NCBI GenBank assembly: GCA_003222195.1
Contig: QHVB01000027.1
Location: forward strand, 124,001 to 188,000
Reading direction: 5' to 3'
Length of the DNA: 64,000 nt
DNA from: Gemmatimonadota bacterium
GTDB lineage: Bacteria; Gemmatimonadota; Gemmatimonadetes; Gemmatimonadales; GWC2-71-9
The stretch's first letter is position 1. The number at the start of each line of letters is the position of its first letter. Of the stretch, positions 24,729 to 33,991 are shown piece after piece. A program made the position numbers and the translations under genes. Below the pieces are notes generated by a model. The model saw nothing but the letters and a program-made list of their open reading frames with translations, was not told where the DNA came from and made no database searches.

Positions 24729-25897
24729 AGGGGCTCGGGGGGCTCGCGCCGGTCGATCGCGCAGCGCTGGTCGCCATGAGGCGTGACATTCATCAACATC
24801 CCGAGCTCGGATTCGAGGAGACTCGTACCGCGGCCCTGATTTCGGAGCGGCTCCGCGGGCTGGGATTGACCGTCAAGACCGGCGTGGGAAAGACGGGTGT
24901 CGTCGGTCTCAAGGAGAATCGAGGACGAAAGAAAGACCGCTGCGTCCTGCTGCGCGCGGACATGGACGCACTCCCGGTCGACGAGACCAACGCCGTCCCT
25001 TACCGATCCCAACAACTGGGGAAGATGCACGCGTGCGGCCATGACGGGCACGTGGCCATCGGCCTCGAGGTTGCGCGCCGGCTCGCCCCGCTCGAGCTCG
25101 GCGGCAGCGTGAAGTTCGCGTTTCAGCCTGCCGAGGAAGTGTCGAATGGCGCGCAAGCGATGATCCGTGACGGCGTGCTCGAGACGCCGCACGTGGATGC
25201 GGCGTTCGGGATTCACCTCTGGAACGACCTGCCGGTGGGCACCGTGGGCGTCATGGCCGGAGCCGTCATGGCTTCGGTAGATCAGTTCGAGATCGAGATC
25301 GTGGGACGCGGGGGCCACGCGGCCGCGCCGCATCAGACGATCGATCCGGTGCTGGTGGCGGCGCACGTTATCACAGCGCTCCAGAGTCTGGTGTCGCGAC
25401 GCCGCGATCCCCTCTCGGAGGCAGTCGTTTCGGTCACGGAGGTGCACGCGGGCCGCGCCTTCAACGTGATCCCCGATCGCGCCGAGCTGCGTGGCACTGT
25501 CCGCACGTTCGGCGGGAGCTTCTTTGAGGACGCCCCGCGGCTCCTCGAGGAGACGGCGCAGGGTGTTGCGGCGGCGTTCGGCGCGCGCGCCGAGGTGGAG
25601 TACCGCCGTCTGAGCGCGCCGCTCGTGAATAATGAAAAGCTGAGCGCCTTGATGCGCGACGTCGCGGCCGACTTGATCGGTGCGAGCAATGTGCGCACTG
25701 GTGTACGCACGATGGGCGGCGAAGACATGTCCTACTTCCTCGAGAAGGTGCCTGGCTGTTTCGCCTTCGTGGGCTCGGCGCCACGTGGAACGGGTCGGGC
25801 CGCGCCGCACCACAGCCCGACTTTCGATATCGACGAGGAATCGCTCGTCATTGGCGCGGAGCTGTTGACGCAAACCGCCATCCGCTACCTGGCCTAG
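24725..25897 (+). CDS. M20 family amidohydrolase (IAA-amino acid/hippurate hydrolase-like)
   Basis: A 390-residue zinc amidohydrolase of the M20D group. Visible signatures: [14 protein letters not shown] at the N-terminus, [20 protein letters not shown] (metal Cys/His), QPAEE (metal and general base Glu) and, in the dimerisation domain, [10 protein letters not shown]. The late metal His is in [11 protein letters not shown]. Such enzymes hydrolyse N-acyl amino acids. ATG at 24725 overlaps the nth stop; ATG at 24707 is an alternative. A cytosolic location is expected, as there is no signal peptide. Confidence 0.92.
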   Translation: MKGLGGLAPVDRAALVAMRRDIHQHPELGFEETRTAALISERLRGLGLTVKTGVGKTGVVGLKENRGRKKDRCVLLRADMDALPVDETNAVPYRSQQLGKMHACGHDGHVAIGLEVARRLAPLELGGSVKFAFQPAEEVSNGAQAMIRDGVLETPHVDAAFGIHLWNDLPVGTVGVMAGAVMASVDQFEIEIVGRGGHAAAPHQTIDPVLVAAHVITALQSLVSRRRDPLSEAVVSVTEVHAGRAFNVIPDRAELRGTVRTFGGSFFEDAPRLLEETAQGVAAAFGARAEVEYRRLSAPLVNNEKLSALMRDVAADLIGASNVRTGVRTMGGEDMSYFLEKVPGCFAFVGSAPRGTGRAAPHHSPTFDIDEESLVIGAELLTQTAIRYLA

Positions 25898-25900
25898 GTC

Positions 25901-27889
25901 GTGGCAGCCAATCAACTGTCCGCCGAATCTTCGGCGTATCTCAAGTCCGCGGCGCACCAACCAGTACACTGGCTGCCGTGGGGGGATGCGGCGTTCGCGC
26001 GCGCCCGCGCGGAGCACAAGCCGATCCTATTGGATATCGGCGCCGTGTGGTGTCATTGGTGCCACGTGATGGACGGCGAGTCGTATGAGAATCCGGAGGT
26101 CGCGGAGGTCCTCAATCGCGATTTCGTCTGCATCAAAGTGGACCGCGACGAGCGGCCCGACGTGGATGCGCGCTATCAGCGCGCCGTGCAGGCGCTCAGC
26201 GGTCAGGGTGGCTGGCCGCTCACCGCGTTCCTCACGCCGGACGGGGAGGTGTTTTTCGGCGGCACGTATTTCCCGCCCGACAACAACGCCTACGGCCGGC
26301 CCGGCTTTCACCGCGTGCTGATGGAGATCGCGCGTGCGTTTCGCGAGGAGCGCGATCGCGTCACGACGAACGCGCGTGCGATCCGCGAGCACGTCGTCAA
26401 AACGCTCGATGAAGCGAAGCCCGGCGACGTGAGTGTGGACCTGATCAGCGGCGGGGAGGACCAGATGGCGCGTCTGTTTGACGTGCGGTACGGCGGCTTT
26501 GGATCGGCGCCCAAGTTTCCCCATCCCGCCGCGGTCGAGTTCCTGCTCGCCCGCTGGCACGATGCCAAAGGGGGCCTCGCGTGGCAACGTGAGATCGTCG
26601 AAAAGACGCTCACCGGCATGGCGCGAGGCGGCGTCCGCGACCACCTCGGCGGCGGCTTCCACCGCTACTCCGTCGATGAGCGCTGGATCGTGCCGCACTT
26701 CGAGAAGATGTCGTACGACAACTCCGAGTTGCTGCGCGCGTACCTGTCGGCGTATCAGGCGTTCGGCACCCCGCTGTTCCGGGAAGTCGCTACCGGCATC
26801 GTGGATTGGGTGCTGGAAGTCATGACGGACAAGGAGCACGGCGCGTTTGCAACATCGCAGGATGCCGATCTGACATTTGGTGATGACGGTGACTATTGGA
26901 CGTGGACGGTCGAGGAGGCCAAGGGCGCTTTAACGCCGCGAGAAGGCGCGGTCGCTTCGAGTGTGTTCGATATCCAGGAAACCGGCGAGATGCACCACGA
27001 CCCGAGGAAGAACGTGCTGTGGTGGACGCAGGATCCGGCGAGTGACGACGAGTGGCCGGTCTTGCGCACGGCCATCAAAAAGCTCAAGGCGGCGCGTGAC
27101 CGCCGCACGGCACCGTTCGTGGACCGGACCGCGTACGTCAACTGGAATGCGATGATGGCCGGCGCGTTTCTGCAGGCGGGCGCCGTCCTCGACCGGCCGG
27201 AGTGCAACGAGCTTGCGCTGAAGGTTCTCGAACGGATTTGGACCGATGCGTGGGATAAAGACCATGGAATGTCGCATGTCCTTGGCCGTCCCGAGCCTCG
27301 GGGTATGCTCGATGACAACGTGCAGGCGGCCGCGGCATTCCTCGATGCCCACGAGGCGACCGGGGACTCGGCCTGGCTCGATCGCGCCGTCGAGGTGATG
27401 AAGTACTGCAACAAGGCGCACGCGGATACCACCGCCGGCTACTTCGACATCGCGGCGACGAACGGCACGGCGTATCTCGCCACGCGAGCCAAGCCGGTCC
27501 AGGACGCGCCGACGCCCTCGCCCAATGGCGTCGCCGGCCTGGTGCTCGCCCGACTCGCGGCGTTGACCGACAATCCGGAGTGGCGCGCCCAGCTCGATCA
27601 GCATTTGCGGGCGTTTGCGGGCAGCGCGCGCGAGCTATCGCTCCACGGGTCGACCTTATTGCGCGCGATCGACTGGGCGGTGCAGCCGGTGTCGCGCATC
27701 GAAGTCGCCGGTCCCCGCGGCGACGGGCCCGCGTGCGACATGCATTTGCTCGCGCTGCAGACGTATCGGCCGCGCAAGATCGTCGTACGGAAAGTCGCCG
27801 AGCGTCCCGCGGCGACGGTGTGCGTAGGGACGAGCTGCTCGCTGCCCGTATCGACCGCCGAGCAGCTGGCGGGCCTATTGGAGGGGTGA
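25901..27889 (+). CDS. Thioredoxin domain protein, DUF255 (YyaL/SSP411 type)
   Basis: A 662-residue protein with an N-terminal thioredoxin-like DUF255 domain (residues 3-165): [18 protein letters not shown] with the C-x2-C active site, and [13 protein letters not shown]. An (alpha/alpha)6 six-hairpin domain follows (about 230-560; [27 protein letters not shown]). This matches full-length YyaL/SSP411 proteins, whose activity is not established; the second half resembles N-acylglucosamine epimerase-type barrels. GTG start three bases after the amidohydrolase stop. No signal peptide, so cytosolic. Confidence 0.93.
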   Translation: MAANQLSAESSAYLKSAAHQPVHWLPWGDAAFARARAEHKPILLDIGAVWCHWCHVMDGESYENPEVAEVLNRDFVCIKVDRDERPDVDARYQRAVQALSGQGGWPLTAFLTPDGEVFFGGTYFPPDNNAYGRPGFHRVLMEIARAFREERDRVTTNARAIREHVVKTLDEAKPGDVSVDLISGGEDQMARLFDVRYGGFGSAPKFPHPAAVEFLLARWHDAKGGLAWQREIVEKTLTGMARGGVRDHLGGGFHRYSVDERWIVPHFEKMSYDNSELLRAYLSAYQAFGTPLFREVATGIVDWVLEVMTDKEHGAFATSQDADLTFGDDGDYWTWTVEEAKGALTPREGAVASSVFDIQETGEMHHDPRKNVLWWTQDPASDDEWPVLRTAIKKLKAARDRRTAPFVDRTAYVNWNAMMAGAFLQAGAVLDRPECNELALKVLERIWTDAWDKDHGMSHVLGRPEPRGMLDDNVQAAAAFLDAHEATGDSAWLDRAVEVMKYCNKAHADTTAGYFDIAATNGTAYLATRAKPVQDAPTPSPNGVAGLVLARLAALTDNPEWRAQLDQHLRAFAGSARELSLHGSTLLRAIDWAVQPVSRIEVAGPRGDGPACDMHLLALQTYRPRKIVVRKVAERPAATVCVGTSCSLPVSTAEQLAGLLEG

Positions 27890-27923
27890 GCAGATTCCTT
27901 CTCATCTTAACGCGAGGCCGTAC

Positions 27924-28373
27924 ATGCCGAACAAGAAAGCCGTGATCGACACTAAGAAGGGCACGATCGAACTGGAGCTGTTCGCCGACGAAGTGCCCAA
28001 CACGGTGGCGAACTTCGAGAAGCTGGCCAATTCGCAGTTCTACGACGGCACCAAGTTCCATCGGGTGATCCCAAACTTCATGGTCCAGGGCGGCGACCCG
28101 TATTCGAAGACCGGCAAGGGACCGGTCGGCACGGGCGGTCCGGGATACACGATCAAATGCGAAACGCAGAAGAACACGCACAAACACGTCGCCGGAACGT
28201 TGTCGATGGCGCATGCCGGTAAGGACACGGGCGGCAGCCAATTCTTCATCTGTCACGCGCCGCAGCGCCATCTCGACGGCGTGCACACGGTGTTCGGGCA
28301 GGTCACCAAGGGCATGGATGTCGTCAACGCCATTAAAGGAAACGACGAGATCACGTCGATTCGAGTCTCTTAG
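27924..28373 (+). CDS. Peptidyl-prolyl cis-trans isomerase (cyclophilin)
   Basis: A 149-residue single-domain cyclophilin. Active-site segments [23 protein letters not shown] and [17 protein letters not shown] are all present, including the catalytic Arg of FHRV. No signal peptide, so it is a cytosolic PpiB-like enzyme. The ATG at 27924 follows GAGG by about seven bases. The DUF2911 gene begins ten bases downstream. Confidence 0.95.
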   Translation: MPNKKAVIDTKKGTIELELFADEVPNTVANFEKLANSQFYDGTKFHRVIPNFMVQGGDPYSKTGKGPVGTGGPGYTIKCETQKNTHKHVAGTLSMAHAGKDTGGSQFFICHAPQRHLDGVHTVFGQVTKGMDVVNAIKGNDEITSIRVS

Positions 28374-28382
28374 GGGGAGTTC

Positions 28383-29507
28383 ATGCTGGCGTTACTGTTG
28401 ACAATTTCCTTCGCCGTCCAGGATTCTGGAGCCTTCGTCGTCAAGTTGGGGAACGACACGGTAGCCCTTGAGCAGTACACGCGGACGGCGACGCAACTGC
28501 GCGGCGACTACGTGGTGCGTACGCCCCGGAGCATGCATCGCATCTATACCGCCGACCTAAATCCCGACGGCACGATTCGTCGGTGGGAGTTGGTCACCCA
28601 CAACATCGGTGTCGGGCCAGGCCCGATGGAGACGAAGTCCTGGGTCCAGTTCTCCGGCGACACGGCAGTAATGGTGTCTCCACAGGGAGACAGCACCGTG
28701 ACGTCCAAGTTCGTCGTGCCGCGCGGCACGTTTCCGTTTCTCATCTACGGGTATGGCTTGATGGAGTACATGGGCCGGTGGGCTCGCGGAACCGGGAAGG
28801 ATAGCGTCCGATTCACCGCGCTGGCGTCCGCCAATCAGACCAGCGGCGGCTACATCCGCAAACGTGGCGGCGACACGTTGGTGTTCATGCTCGATCAAGG
28901 GCAACTCGCCGGCGTCGGCCCGTTCACATTCCGGCTCGACCACCAGGGTCACCTGACGTGGCTCACGGGGAAAGGCAGCACCCTCCAGGTCGACGTCCAG
29001 CGCGTCGCATCCGTTCCTATGGCTCAAGCCACGCAGTCCTTCGCGAGCCGCCCGCTGGGTCAGCTGTCGCCGCGCGACACCGTGCGCGCAACCATTGGCG
29101 GCTCCGAGGTCTGGATCGATTATAGCCGACCGGCCCGGCGCGGGCGTGACATCTTCGGCGTGTTGGAGCCGTGGAACAAGGTGTGGCGCACGGGGGCTAA
29201 CGCGGCAACGCAGCTCAACACGCCCGCGGACCTGGTGATCGGCGGCGCCACCGTTCCCGCCGGCAAGTACACCCTCTGGACGCTGCCCTCGCCGACCGGA
29301 TGGAAGCTCATCATCAATAAACAGAACGGGCAGTGGGGGACCGAATATCATTCGGAGCAAGACTTGGTCCGTGTCGACGCCAAGACGGAGACGCTCGCCA
29401 CGCCGGTCGAGCAGTTCGTGATCGCGTTCGAGCCCGCTGCCGCACCCTCGGCTATCACGTTCGCATGGGACAAGGCTCGCTACTCGGTTTCGGTGGCGAA
29501 GAAATAG
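28383..29507 (+). CDS. Secreted DUF2911 domain protein
   Basis: A 374-residue exported protein. The first 15-20 residues form a short hydrophobic leader. An N-terminal beta-rich domain (about 20-215) precedes the DUF2911 domain (about 225-370), recognised by VWIDYSRPARRGRDIFG, WRTGANAATQL and PAGKYTLWTLP. DUF2911 proteins are common in Gemmatimonadota and Bacteroidota and have no assigned activity. GGGGGAGTTC precedes the ATG, a good ribosome binding site. The next gene begins at the base following the stop. Confidence 0.88.
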   Translation: MLALLLTISFAVQDSGAFVVKLGNDTVALEQYTRTATQLRGDYVVRTPRSMHRIYTADLNPDGTIRRWELVTHNIGVGPGPMETKSWVQFSGDTAVMVSPQGDSTVTSKFVVPRGTFPFLIYGYGLMEYMGRWARGTGKDSVRFTALASANQTSGGYIRKRGGDTLVFMLDQGQLAGVGPFTFRLDHQGHLTWLTGKGSTLQVDVQRVASVPMAQATQSFASRPLGQLSPRDTVRATIGGSEVWIDYSRPARRGRDIFGVLEPWNKVWRTGANAATQLNTPADLVIGGATVPAGKYTLWTLPSPTGWKLIINKQNGQWGTEYHSEQDLVRVDAKTETLATPVEQFVIAFEPAAAPSAITFAWDKARYSVSVAKK

Positions 29508-29945
29508 GTGCATCTCGACTTCGCAGTCGTCGCCGACTACGCGCTGGTCGACCAGTCGGGCAAGATGTCGGTGCTCGGCATTTTCCAGCACATCTGGGTG
29601 CCGCAGTTTCCGGCGATGCACCCGCGCCTGCACCTCGTGCTGCGGCTCAAGGGAAAACGCACCGAAGTGGGCGAGCATCAGGTGCAAATCAAGCTGCTCG
29701 ATGAAGAAGACGCGGAGCTGTTGGGTGGCTCGGGGACCGTGAACTTCGCCGAGCCGCCCGCCGGCGTCACGGAAATCGAGGCGGCGGCGGTGCTGGTGTT
29801 CGACGTGCCATTTCCGCGGGCGGGGCAATACCGCTTCGAGATCACGGTGGACGCCGAGCGGAAGGCGAGCGTTCCGATCACCGTGTCGCAGATGCCCACC
29901 GCGCCCGCACAGCCACCCCCGACTCCCCAGGCTCCCGGTTCCTAA
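29508..29945 (+). CDS. Conserved hypothetical protein (DUF6941-like)
   Basis: A 145-residue protein. It opens with a pattern LDFAVVADYALVDQSGKMSVLGIFQ seen in small proteins of the DUF6941 group, followed by beta strands (LHLVLRLKG, VQIKLLDEEDAEL) that suggest a C2- or immunoglobulin-like sandwich, and ends in a proline-rich tail. No signal peptide. GTG start directly follows the DUF2911 stop with no gap. Function unknown; the family assignment is from memory and moderate. Confidence 0.7.
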   Translation: MHLDFAVVADYALVDQSGKMSVLGIFQHIWVPQFPAMHPRLHLVLRLKGKRTEVGEHQVQIKLLDEEDAELLGGSGTVNFAEPPAGVTEIEAAAVLVFDVPFPRAGQYRFEITVDAERKASVPITVSQMPTAPAQPPPTPQAPGS

Positions 29946-29967
29946 CCCTCTCCCGCTCGGCGCCCAC

Positions 29968-31641
29968 GTGCGGCTGCCGATGCTGCTCTTCGCCGCGGTG
30001 CTGGCGCTGGGATTCAACCTCGGCGGGTATGCGCTGTTCGACCCCGACGAGGGACGCAACGCCGAAGTCGCGCGCGAGATGGCGGCGACGAACGACTACG
30101 TGCTCCCGCATTTCGACGGTCTCCCCTACCTCGACAAACCGATCGTCTACTTCGCGTCCGCCGCCGCGGTGATGGAGGTCCTCGGACCCACCGAGACGGC
30201 CGCCCGTCTGCCCGCGTATCTGTTCACGCTCGCCACGCTGATCATTGTCGTGTGGTTCGTGAGACGCCGCTGGGGCACAGACGCGGGATGGCTGGCGGCG
30301 CTGGCGCTCGCCACCATGCCGCTCGTCCTCGCATACGCGCGCACGACGATCATGGACAGCGCGCTTGCCTTCTGCACGACGCTCGCGATCCTCGCGTTCT
30401 GGGATGAGCGTCCTGTATTGGCATGGGCGGCAATTGGACTCGGATCCATTACCAAGGGCCCGGTCGCGATCCTGATCCCGCTCGCGACACTGATGCCCTA
30501 TACCCTGCTCACCGGCGGCAAGCTGCGTCGTCTGTTCCCGCTCGCGGGTCTCGGGGTATTCGGGCTCGTCGCCCTCCCCTGGTTTCTCGCGGTGTCCCGT
30601 CGCGTCCCCGAGTTCCCGCACTACGTCTTCGTGCGCGAGACGTTCGAGCGCGTTACGACGAAGAGCTTCCACCGGACTGCGCCATTCTGGTACTATCTGC
30701 CGATCGTTCCGGTCGCCGCATTTCCCTGGATCGTGCCCGCGCTCGCACGCCTGAGGAACTGGCGCTGGGCCTGGCTTGCCCGCCGTGTGAACCCGATGGC
30801 GCAGGAGGCCACGCTCCTGGCTTGCTGGGTGCTAGGACCGCTGCTCTTCTTCACGCTGAATCAGTCGAAGCTGCCGCAGTACCTGTTGCCGCTGATGCCG
30901 CCCTTTGCGCTTGCCGCCGCTCGGCTGCTGACGCGCGAGACGAGCGAACTGGGGGGGGGCGGCGGAATCGGAGTCGGAAGACGCACCTACGCGGTGATCG
31001 CGGCACTGTTCGGCATCGCGCTGGTGTCCCTGACCATCTGGCTCCCCGCGCCGATCAGCCTGACGCCGGGCGAGCGGGCCGCGATCCCGCAGACCGCACT
31101 GGCGCTGGGAATCGCGTTGCTGATCTCGGCGGGGTTGGTCTGGTACGCGGGGCGAGCGGAGCGCCCGCGTCCTGCTCTCGCCGTGATGGGATATGCGCTC
31201 ACCGTGATGGCGATGCCGATCGTGTCGGGGCAGCTCCTTACGGCGGTCGGCGAGGACCGCTCATCAGCGACGATCGCGCGCGTCATTCAGAACGCTCGGC
31301 CGATGGGTGCAGAGCTGGAGGTGGTTGGGGTTGCTGCGTTCCCGACGTCCCTGCCGTTCTATCTGCGACACCAGGTACTCCTCGCGTCGGCGACCGCGCG
31401 CGAGCTGACGAGCAACTTCGTCATCGATTACCAGGAACAATTCCGCCAGGGCAGCACGTCGCCGCTCAAGCCCGCGGAGTACTGGCGCGGCCGGGTGCGC
31501 CAATGCCGTACACCAGTCGTGTTCGTGGCGCGCGCCAACGACGCGCCCGTGCGCGCCCAGCTCGATTCTGTACTCCCGCTGCTCGCCGTTGAAGGCAAGT
31601 ACGCGGCCTATGGACCATGTGCGGCATCTTCGGCGCGATAG
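29968..31641 (+). CDS. Glycosyltransferase family 39 (ArnT/PMT-like) membrane protein
   Basis: A 557-residue polytopic protein with about 10-12 membrane helices. The first periplasmic loop has FDPDEGRNAEVAREM (acidic catalytic pair) and GLPYLDKPI, typical of ArnT-like polyprenyl-phosphate-sugar glycosyltransferases. The C-terminal 120 residues form a soluble domain (ELEVVGVAAFPTSLPFYLR). It likely transfers a sugar from a polyprenyl-phosphate donor to a lipid or protein acceptor outside the membrane. GTG start. The 3' end overlaps asnB by 25 bases. There is a G9 run at codons near 30953-30961 in frame. Confidence 0.9.
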   Translation: MRLPMLLFAAVLALGFNLGGYALFDPDEGRNAEVAREMAATNDYVLPHFDGLPYLDKPIVYFASAAAVMEVLGPTETAARLPAYLFTLATLIIVVWFVRRRWGTDAGWLAALALATMPLVLAYARTTIMDSALAFCTTLAILAFWDERPVLAWAAIGLGSITKGPVAILIPLATLMPYTLLTGGKLRRLFPLAGLGVFGLVALPWFLAVSRRVPEFPHYVFVRETFERVTTKSFHRTAPFWYYLPIVPVAAFPWIVPALARLRNWRWAWLARRVNPMAQEATLLACWVLGPLLFFTLNQSKLPQYLLPLMPPFALAAARLLTRETSELGGGGGIGVGRRTYAVIAALFGIALVSLTIWLPAPISLTPGERAAIPQTALALGIALLISAGLVWYAGRAERPRPALAVMGYALTVMAMPIVSGQLLTAVGEDRSSATIARVIQNARPMGAELEVVGVAAFPTSLPFYLRHQVLLASATARELTSNFVIDYQEQFRQGSTSPLKPAEYWRGRVRQCRTPVVFVARANDAPVRAQLDSVLPLLAVEGKYAAYGPCAASSAR

Positions 31642-33422
31642 CGCGGGGGGAAGCTCCGCTGCGGCATCCGGAGGCGCTCGCGAGAATGGCGGCCGCGCTC
31701 AGCCACCGCGGCCCGGACGGCGAATGCATCGTCGGACACGAGCGGGCCCGAATCGGCGCGCGGCGCCTCGCGATCATGGACCTCACGACCGGCGACCAGC
31801 CGTTCCAGAGTCCGGACGGCAAGATCTGGATGGTCTGCAACGGCGAGATCTACAACGCGCCCGACCTGCGCCGCGAAGCGGGCGCCTGGGGCTACCCGTT
31901 CCGCTCGCACGGCGACATCGAGACGATCGTGCCGTACTACGACCGGTTTGGGCCGGACGCCGTCTCGCGCCTCGAGGGAATGTTCGGGCTGGCCATCTGG
32001 GACGACGCGCGCCAGCGCTTGGTGCTCGCGCGCGATCGCGCCGGCGAGAAGCCGCTGTTCTGGACCGAAGTCGATGGCGAGCTCCGGTTCGCGTCCGAGA
32101 TCCAGGCGCTGCTCGAGTTCCCCGACCAACCCCGCCGGCTCAACCGCAAGGCGCTGTCGCTGTATCACGCCTTGGGATACGTCCCCGCGCCGCATACGAT
32201 GTTCGACGGCATTCACAAGTTGCCGCCCGCGTCACTCCTGATTGCGGATCGCGAGCGAACTGAGATTCGCAGCTACTGGAGCGCGGCGGAGGCTGCCAGC
32301 CGGCCTGCGTCGCTGTCGTTCAAAAACACCGCCGAGCTGCGCGAGACGCTGCTGCGGGCCGTCAAGCGCGAGCTGATGTCGGACGTTCCGCTCGGCGTCT
32401 TCACGAGCGGCGGCCTCGACTCCTCGCTGCTGGTGGCCGCCGCCGCGCGTGCGATTCCCGGCGAGCGCATCCACACGTACGCGATCCGCTTCACCGAGCG
32501 CGGCTACGACGAGAGCCCGTACGCCGAGGCCGTCACGCACCAGATCGCCAGCGTCCATCACGTCGTGATCGCGGACGACGAGTCGCTCGGCCGTGCGCTC
32601 GAGGTGGTGTCCCGCTCCCTCGCCGAGCCACTCGGCGACCCTGCGGTGCTGCCCACGTGGCTGTTGGCACAAGCGGCACGCGAAAACGTCAAGGTCATTC
32701 TCTCCGGCGAAGGCGCGGACGAGCTGTTCGGCGGCTACCCGACCTATCTCGGTCACAAGTTCGCGGCGACCTGGCAAGGGCTCCCCCGGCCGCTCCGCCG
32801 CGCCGCGCGCTGGATCGTGGATCGCTGGCCGTCATCGACCGGCAAGATGACGCTCGAGTACATGCTCAAGCAGTTCCTGGCGGCGACGGAGCTGCCGTGG
32901 CTGGAGCGGCATCTGACGTGGCTGGGAGCGATGCAGATCGACGACGGGGTCATCGCCGAGCTGGCGTGCAAACTCGATCGCTTTCCGCACGACGATGCGT
33001 TGAATCGCGTCATGTGGTTCGACTTTCTGACGTATTTGCCGGATGATCTGCTGGTCAAGGTCGATCGCGCCACGATGTTGGCGTCGGTCGAAGCGCGCGC
33101 GCCGTATCTCGACCGCGAAGTGATGGAGCTGGTGCTGCCAGGGCCCACGCGTTCCAAGGTGCGGGGCCTCCGCACCAAGGCGATATTAAAGGAAGCAGCG
33201 CGTGGACTCGTCCCCGGGGAAGTGATCAACCGGCGCAAGCGCGGCTTGTCCGTGCCGGTGGCGCGCTGGCTCAACACTGGCCTCGCTCCCCTGGCCGACC
33301 GGTTGCTCGACACACCGCTCCTCGCGGAGCATCGGACGGGCCGCCGGAATCATGCGCGGAGATTGTGGCCGCAGCTCATGCTCGCACTCTGGAGCGAGCG
33401 GTGGGGAGTCGACCTCTCGTGA
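31617..33422 (+). CDS. asnB: Asparagine synthase (glutamine-hydrolysing)
   Basis: A 601-residue two-domain enzyme. Cys2 (MCGIFG) is the glutamine amidotransferase nucleophile; LSHRGPDGE, NGEIYN and RDRAGEKPLFW belong to the N-terminal domain. The synthetase domain has the PP-loop FTSGGLDSSL and LSGEGADELFGGY. It converts aspartate, glutamine and ATP to asparagine, or serves a dedicated amidation step as in surface polysaccharide clusters. It overlaps the glycosyltransferase gene by 25 bases and the HD gene by four, so translational coupling is likely. Confidence 0.95.
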   Translation: MCGIFGAIARGEAPLRHPEALARMAAALSHRGPDGECIVGHERARIGARRLAIMDLTTGDQPFQSPDGKIWMVCNGEIYNAPDLRREAGAWGYPFRSHGDIETIVPYYDRFGPDAVSRLEGMFGLAIWDDARQRLVLARDRAGEKPLFWTEVDGELRFASEIQALLEFPDQPRRLNRKALSLYHALGYVPAPHTMFDGIHKLPPASLLIADRERTEIRSYWSAAEAASRPASLSFKNTAELRETLLRAVKRELMSDVPLGVFTSGGLDSSLLVAAAARAIPGERIHTYAIRFTERGYDESPYAEAVTHQIASVHHVVIADDESLGRALEVVSRSLAEPLGDPAVLPTWLLAQAARENVKVILSGEGADELFGGYPTYLGHKFAATWQGLPRPLRRAARWIVDRWPSSTGKMTLEYMLKQFLAATELPWLERHLTWLGAMQIDDGVIAELACKLDRFPHDDALNRVMWFDFLTYLPDDLLVKVDRATMLASVEARAPYLDREVMELVLPGPTRSKVRGLRTKAILKEAARGLVPGEVINRRKRGLSVPVARWLNTGLAPLADRLLDTPLLAEHRTGRRNHARRLWPQLMLALWSERWGVDLS

Positions 33423-33991
33423 ATCGTGACGAAGCCCTGGCCTTGATGCAGGAGCACACGCAATCGCCCTCCCTCCGCCAGCACATGCTCGCGGTCGAGG
33501 CCGCCATGCATGCCTACGCCGTCAAATTCGGCGAGGATCCCGAGCCATGGGGGCTCGTCGGGTTGTTGCACGACTTTGACTACGAGAAATTCCCCAATCA
33601 GGACCACTCCCCCACGGACGGGCATCCGGTTTGGGGGGTGAACCTCCTGCGCTCCAAGGGCGTCGGCGAGCCGCTGCTGCGCGCCGTCCTGGGACACGCG
33701 ACCTATTCCGGTGTGCCGCGCGATTCGCAGCTGGCCAAAACCCTGTTCGCCGTCGATGAGCTGTGCGGCTTTCTGGTCGCGTGCGCATTGGTGCGACCGT
33801 CCAAGAGCTTCAAGGACCTCGAGGTCTCGTCGGTGAAGAAAAAGCTCAAGGACAAGGCGTTCGCGCGCGGAGTCAACCGCGACGAGGTCCGTCAGGGCGC
33901 CGAGGAGCTCGGCGTGCCGCTCGACGAGCACATCGCGTTCTGCATTCAGGCGCTGCGGCCGGTGGAACCCTCACTAGGTCTCGGAGGGTGA
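33419..33991 (+). CDS. HD domain hydrolase
   Basis: A 190-residue HD-superfamily phosphohydrolase. Metal ligands are visible as H22, H51-D52 (LLHDFDYEKFP), a His in LGHATYSG and D in FAVDELCGF. Members of this small cytosolic group are often annotated as HDIG or YqeK-like, with unknown substrate (nucleotide or phosphoester). GTG at 33419 overlaps the asnB stop; an upstream in-frame extension to 33365 has no support. Its own stop overlaps the next GTG. Confidence 0.88.
   Translation: MNRDEALALMQEHTQSPSLRQHMLAVEAAMHAYAVKFGEDPEPWGLVGLLHDFDYEKFPNQDHSPTDGHPVWGVNLLRSKGVGEPLLRAVLGHATYSGVPRDSQLAKTLFAVDELCGFLVACALVRPSKSFKDLEVSSVKKKLKDKAFARGVNRDEVRQGAEELGVPLDEHIAFCIQALRPVEPSLGLGG

Noticed and set aside
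24641-26017. 458-residue minus-strand ORF opposite the M20 gene
   Set aside because: Antisense to an enzyme with all metal motifs; no signal or domain.
28557-30059. 500-residue minus-strand ORF across the DUF2911 region
   Set aside because: Antisense to three well-supported plus-strand genes; composition is typical of reverse-strand translation at high GC.
30953-30961. Frameshift at a G9 run in the glycosyltransferase gene
   Set aside because: The reading frame is open on both sides and the protein keeps its expected length and C-terminal domain, so no frameshift is needed.
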